Source: Lacrimispora indolis DSM 755
GTDB taxonomy: Bacteria > Bacillota > Clostridia > Lachnospirales > Lachnospiraceae
Direction of reading: 5' to 3'
Length of the DNA stretch: 64,000 bases
Assembly: GCF_000526995.1 (NCBI RefSeq)
Contig: NZ_AZUI01000001.1
Span: forward strand, 2,046,001 to 2,110,000
Made by a program: the position numbers and the translations under genes. The first letter of the stretch is position 1. The number at the start of each line of letters is the position of its first letter. Below the pieces are notes generated by a model. That model worked only from the letters and a program-made list of their open reading frames with translations, made no database searches and had not been told where the DNA came from. Positions 60,262 through 64,000 of the stretch are shown one piece after another.

Positions 60262-60996
60262 ATGAATATCCAGGAAAAACTCCTGCAAGTACAAGCTGGC
60301 CTTAAAGCACCCAAGAGCCAGTACAACATATTTGGTAAATATTATTACCGGAATTGCGAAGATATCCAAGAGGCGGCAAAGCCGCTTCTTGGAGAGGTGA
60401 AGGCTGTTCTGATCGTAGGAGACGAACTGGTTCAGATGGGAGAGCGGTTTTACATAAAAGCCACAGCCCGGTTTGTGGACTGCGAATCCGGTGATGAGAT
60501 CAAGAATACAGCTTTCGCCCGTGAAGAGCTGGACAAGAAGGGAATGGACGCTTCCCAGATTACAGGGAGTACCAGCAGCTATGCCAGAAAATATGCGCTG
60601 AATGGCCTGTTCTGCATTGACGATGTGAAGGATGCGGATCACCAGGGCGGGACAGATGAGGGCAAAGCAGAAAACAACAAAACTTCCGGAAAAGGAAGGA
60701 GTTCTTCTTCCAATACAGGTGGTTCTGGAAAGAATGCGGGACAGGGAAAAGGTCCAGCCAATCCTCCCGCTGCAGAGTCTATTCCGAACGGAGCAAAGAC
60801 ATCGGATAAAGTTACAGATCCGATGATTACTTCTGTCAAGTCATTGATTGAAAAATACAGTGATAAGGGGCTGAAGATGGACAAGATCCTGGCCATGTAC
60901 AAGATTAAAAAGATTGAAGAAATGACTTTGGAGAATTACAAGGACTGTATGAACAAACTGAAGCTTTACGAGAAGGAGGATATAAAGCATGAATAA
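60262..60996 (+). CDS. erf: ERF-family single-strand annealing recombinase
   Basis: A 244-aa recombinase of the ERF superfamily, which anneals complementary single strands during phage replication and circularisation. The conserved domain is residues 1-125 (QAGLKAPKSQYNIFGKYYYR, then ITGSTSSYARKYALNGLFCI and DDVKDAD). A Gly/Ser-rich linker (about 135-180) leads to a C-terminal helical tail. AAGGAGG lies 9 bases before ATG 60262. Overlaps ssb by 8 bases. Confidence 0.9.
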   Translation: MNIQEKLLQVQAGLKAPKSQYNIFGKYYYRNCEDIQEAAKPLLGEVKAVLIVGDELVQMGERFYIKATARFVDCESGDEIKNTAFAREELDKKGMDASQITGSTSSYARKYALNGLFCIDDVKDADHQGGTDEGKAENNKTSGKGRSSSSNTGGSGKNAGQGKGPANPPAAESIPNGAKTSDKVTDPMITSVKSLIEKYSDKGLKMDKILAMYKIKKIEEMTLENYKDCMNKLKLYEKEDIKHE

Positions 60997-61411
60997 TGTG
61001 CAGCTTGTGGGAAGATTCACCAGGGATCCGGAAGTACGGTATTCAGACGGCGGCACAACGGTTGCCCGGTTTACTCTTGCAGTAGACCGGCGCTTCCGTA
61101 AAGAGGGACAGCAAGAAGCAGATTTTATTTCCTGTGTTGCTTTTAGCAAGACCGCAGAATTTATTGAAAAGCACTTCCGGAAAGGTATGCGCATCGGCCT
61201 GATCGGGCGCATTCAGACCGGATCCTATACGAATCAGGATGGGCAGAAAATTTATACAACAGATGTCTGCACGGACAATGTGGAATTTGTGGAGAGTAAG
61301 GGATCTTCTGAGAGCAGTCAAGGAGACTCCAGGCCGGAGCCTTCCAGCGCAGGAGATGGTTTCATGCATATTCCTGATGACGTGGGGGATGAAGGACTTC
61401 CCTTTAATTAG
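60989..61411 (+). CDS. ssb: Single-stranded DNA-binding protein
   Basis: A 140-aa SSB with an OB fold (1-105: NNVQLVGRFTRDPEVRYSDG, VARFTLAVDRRF, ADFISCVAFSKTAEFI) and a disordered acidic tail ending DDVGDEGLPFN, close to the usual DDIPF tip that recruits partner proteins. The last residue after Phe is Asn. Works with the ERF protein encoded just upstream. Confidence 0.93.
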   Translation: MNNVQLVGRFTRDPEVRYSDGGTTVARFTLAVDRRFRKEGQQEADFISCVAFSKTAEFIEKHFRKGMRIGLIGRIQTGSYTNQDGQKIYTTDVCTDNVEFVESKGSSESSQGDSRPEPSSAGDGFMHIPDDVGDEGLPFN

Positions 61412-61424
61412 GCGGTGATATTGA

Positions 61425-61943
61425 TTGAATATACAGATAGACAGCCGGGAGAAGGCCAAAGCAATTAAGAAGATCCTGGCAGAGTTTGACTGCCAGAGAG
61501 TGGATTACTATGTATCTAAGCTGTATGTCGGGGATTACATGAACCTGGACAATCCCAGGCTGATCATCGACCGGAAACAGAATCTGACGGAGCTCTGCAA
61601 TAACGTCTGTCAGGATCATGACCGCTTCCGGAATGAGCTGATCCGTGCAAATGAAGCCGGTATCGATGTGATTATCTTGTGTGAGCATGGGAAGGGCATG
61701 GAGCGCCTAGAGGATGTGATCTGGTGGGATAATCCCCGGCGCCATAAGCGGATACAGGATCCGGATACAGGAAAATGGAAAGATATCACAACCAAGGCAA
61801 TCACCGGGGAAAAGCTGTATAAGATCCTTTGCACCTTACAGAGAAAATATCAGTGCCGGTTTGAGTTTTGCGACAGGATAGAGACAGGAAAACGGATCAT
61901 AAAGCTGCTGGGAGGTGTTCCGGGTGACGGTGGAAGAGATTAA
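61425..61943 (+). CDS. ERCC4-domain nuclease
   Basis: A 172-aa nuclease of the ERCC4/XPF type that cuts branched or flap DNA. The nuclease core IDSREK (near residue 5), LYVGDYMN and LIIDRKQNLTELCNN contains the D-x-n-E-R-K-like active site (IDRKQ). It starts at TTG 61425 with GGCGGTG 7 bases upstream. Its end overlaps the next gene by 20 bases. It probably resolves recombination intermediates. Confidence 0.85.
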   Translation: MNIQIDSREKAKAIKKILAEFDCQRVDYYVSKLYVGDYMNLDNPRLIIDRKQNLTELCNNVCQDHDRFRNELIRANEAGIDVIILCEHGKGMERLEDVIWWDNPRRHKRIQDPDTGKWKDITTKAITGEKLYKILCTLQRKYQCRFEFCDRIETGKRIIKLLGGVPGDGGRD

Positions 61944-62415
61944 GGAGAAATACAGTATGAGGGACATTGTGGCCCGGTACGGTTTTCAACCAAACCACAG
62001 AGGATTCATTTCATGTCCCTTTCATTCGGGCGACAGGCAGGCTTCTCTAAAGGTGTATGACCGGGACTTCCACTGCCATGCCTGTGGAGCCAACGGAGAC
62101 ATTTTTTCTTTTGTCCAGCTGATGGAAAATATTTCCTTTAAGGAGGCTTTTCAGGCCCTGGGAGGTGCTTATGAAAAGCCGACATTCTCTTCCAAACTTA
62201 CTGTTTACCGGTCCCAGAAACACCGGAGTATGCTGCAAAAAGAACGGGAGAGGCTTGGCAGAAAGAAATGGCTTAACTGTATGCTTATAGGTATTTTCCG
62301 GGCATATATAGACCATTCAGAGCCTTTCAGTGACGTCTGGTGTGATAGTTACAATGCCTTGCAATATCAGCTCTATGTACAGGCAGAATTAAATGAAATA
62401 GAAGCGAGGTGGTAG
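61924..62415 (+). CDS. CHC2 zinc-finger primase-domain protein
   Basis: A 163-aa protein from GTG 61924 (GGGAGG 9 bases upstream). Residues 8-85 form a DnaG-type CHC2 zinc finger: FISCPFHSGDRQASLKVYD and FHCHACGANGDIFSFV with ligands C-x2-H...C-x2-C. The TOPRIM polymerase domain is absent, so this is only the DNA-recognition part, likely acting with the large protein encoded next. Confidence 0.88.
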   Translation: MTVEEIKEKYSMRDIVARYGFQPNHRGFISCPFHSGDRQASLKVYDRDFHCHACGANGDIFSFVQLMENISFKEAFQALGGAYEKPTFSSKLTVYRSQKHRSMLQKERERLGRKKWLNCMLIGIFRAYIDHSEPFSDVWCDSYNALQYQLYVQAELNEIEARW

Positions 62416-62416
62416 C

Positions 62417-64000
62417 ATGGTGCCGTTGAATGAGCTCACGGCAGAAACAATATTATCCAGTACAATTTTAACAGAAGTTTTTGACCAGGAAGATGAGCTG
62501 TATCGAGCGGAGCTTCTTGCTTCCCTTGGCTTAAGAGCTACGGAATTAAAAGTAAAAACAGAATTCAGGGACATGGTGGCGGCCTATAAAAAGGTTGAAA
62601 AGGAAATGAAGCGCCAAGAGAGGGAGAAGAGTAAAACTCCCTGCTATCTGGACAACTGGACGAATTTCACAGGTCCCTATGAAAATATGCAATGCAAGGA
62701 ATGGCTCGCTACGGAAAGCGGGATCTGCCTCAGAAATCCATCAACAGGCTATACGGATATCCTGGCCTGTTATCACCCGATCCTCCCGATCGAACGCCTG
62801 AAGAACCTGGAGACGGGCGAGGAGCAGATCAAACTGGCTTATAAACGGAACGGCCGGTGGGATGAAATCATTGTTCCTAAGACCATGGTCACATCGGCCA
62901 ATAAGATCGTTTCTCTATCGGGTCGCGGGATCGCCGTTACCAGTGAGAACGCAAAGTATCTGGTGAGATATCTGGCTGATGTGGAAAATGCCAATGAGGA
63001 GCACATCACAGTGCAGTATTCCACATCGAAGCTGGGCTGGATCCGGGGCGGATTCCTCCCCTATGATACGGAAATTGTCTTTGATGGGGACGCGCGCTTC
63101 CGGCAAATATATGAGAGCATCGGACAGGATGGAAGCCGGACAAAGTGGTTTGATCATGTGTCAGCCCTGCGTAAGGCCGGAAGAATAGAAGTTAAATTCA
63201 TGCTGGCTGCGGCGTTTTCCAGTGTATTGGTTCAGCCGCTTGGGGGCCTCCCGTATTTTGTTGATCTCTGGGGAGAGACAGAAGGCGGTAAAACAGTATC
63301 CCTAATGGTGGCTGCGTCGGTCTGGGCCGATCCTGATGAGAGCGCCTACATAAAGGACTATAAAGGCACGGAGGTTGGCTTGGAGGCCATCTGCGACCTG
63401 TTAAATAACCTTCCACTTGTCCTGGACGATTCCAGCAAAAAGAACCGGAAAATTGAAGATAACTTTGAGGGATTGGTATATGATCTGTGTTCCGGAAAGG
63501 GAAAAACCCGCTCTAACAAGGAGCTGGGGCTAAACCGGGAGAATCATTGGAAGAACTGCATCCTTACAAACGGAGAGAGGCCTTTAAGCTCTTATGTGAC
63601 CCAGGGCGGAGCCATTAACCGTATTCTTGAAATAGAGTGCGGGGAACGTGTTTTTGAAAGCCCTGGCTATACAGCAGAGCTTGTTAAGCGAAATTACGGT
63701 CATGCAGGCAGGGAGTTTATTGAGATTATAAAAGAGTTGGGAATTGAGAAGATCAGGGAGATCCAGCAGGAATTTGCAAAGCTTCTGGCCGATGACGAGA
63801 AGATGCAGAAGCAGAGCCTGTCTCTGTCAATCGTCCTGACGGCGGATAAGCTGGTCACAGATTATTTGTTTAAAGATGGACAATACATAAGCCTGGAAGA
63901 GGCTAGGGAAGTTCTGGTGGATCGAAACGAGCTTTCCGACAATGAACGCTGCTATCAGTTTATTCTGGATAAGATTGCCATGAATCCAGCTCGGTTTGAT
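62417..64000 (+). CDS. DUF927-type phage helicase/ATPase, 3' end outside window
   Basis: ATG 62417 (GAGGTGG upstream) opens a frame that stays open for 528 codons to the window edge. The middle matches DUF927 replication proteins: TGICLRNP-like GICLRNPSTGYTDI, SEHITVQYSTSKLGW-like EHITVQYSTSKLGWIRGG, and a P-loop DLWGETEGGKTVS near residue 285. Later comes LPLVLDDSSKKNRK, a Walker B-like acidic pair. With the CHC2 protein it forms a primase-helicase pair for phage replication. Confidence 0.85.
   Translation, partial: MVPLNELTAETILSSTILTEVFDQEDELYRAELLASLGLRATELKVKTEFRDMVAAYKKVEKEMKRQEREKSKTPCYLDNWTNFTGPYENMQCKEWLATESGICLRNPSTGYTDILACYHPILPIERLKNLETGEEQIKLAYKRNGRWDEIIVPKTMVTSANKIVSLSGRGIAVTSENAKYLVRYLADVENANEEHITVQYSTSKLGWIRGGFLPYDTEIVFDGDARFRQIYESIGQDGSRTKWFDHVSALRKAGRIEVKFMLAAAFSSVLVQPLGGLPYFVDLWGETEGGKTVSLMVAASVWADPDESAYIKDYKGTEVGLEAICDLLNNLPLVLDDSSKKNRKIEDNFEGLVYDLCSGKGKTRSNKELGLNRENHWKNCILTNGERPLSSYVTQGGAINRILEIECGERVFESPGYTAELVKRNYGHAGREFIEIIKELGIEKIREIQQEFAKLLADDEKMQKQSLSLSIVLTADKLVTDYLFKDGQYISLEEAREVLVDRNELSDNERCYQFILDKIAMNPARFD

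Overview
The window looks like the chromosome of a strictly anaerobic Lachnospiraceae-type Firmicute (Clostridium saccharolyticum/Lacrimispora-like; inferred from gene content, strong GGAGG ribosome binding sites, sigma-A type promoters and moderate GC). It alternates stable housekeeping blocks with accessory DNA in several stages of decay.

1-2.6 kb is a ruined prophage: a frameshifted integrase tail, an intact small terminase gene, a large terminase gene broken at its start and endolysin scraps, framed by 19-bp direct repeats. It also holds a 28-aa holin-like toxin gene. trmB and tRNA-Lys(CTT) follow. 4.09-18.39 kb is a genomic island in the 3' half of that tRNA gene, framed by ~109-bp direct repeats and without an integrase. 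It carries a KdgT-type permease, an IclR regulator and a nine-gene operon: a PreA-like flavoprotein, two aconitase-type large subunits, three small subunits, two creatinase/M24-like proteins and an AbrB-type membrane protein. Shared palindromic operators link the permease and the operon. A MATE pump and gene remnants end the island.

18.5-25.3 kb is a leftward operon, metN-metI-hydroxyacid dehydrogenase-metQ-glcD-aminotransferase. It joins methionine import to interconversion of amino, keto and hydroxy acids, and is preceded by a 46-codon Met/Cys-rich leader ORF and an attenuator-like terminator. 25.6-42.4 kb is largely ordinary: a heparinase II/III family protein, a lipase-like hydrolase, the complete atpBEFHAGDC operon, a ZIP metal transporter, an NlpC/P60 lipoprotein, a MATE pump and a VanSR-like two-component system.

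42.4-53.5 kb is accessory and repeat-rich. Three gene units (acetyltransferase, GyrI-like protein, ECF sigma/anti-sigma pair) each start at a near-identical promoter repeat and end at a terminator that is its inverted copy. The acetyltransferase is split by a fresh IS256-family insertion with an 8-bp target duplication, and one terminator is split by an 82-bp MITE-like element. Two of three copies of an unidentified leftward small-RNA element lie here; the third is at 2.7 kb. Each has four 11-bp-phased TTCACA-type boxes, a -10 box and a hairpin that pairs fully only on the minus strand. Small proteins, endolysin debris and a LysM-GH18 protein complete the region.

53.5-64 kb is the left part of an apparently intact prophage: integrase, SHOCT protein, ImmA-like protein, repressor, face-to-face promoters with repeated operators, Cro-like protein, small early genes, then a recombination/replication module (DUF1351, ERF, SSB, ERCC4 nuclease, CHC2 primase domain, DUF927) that runs off the window.
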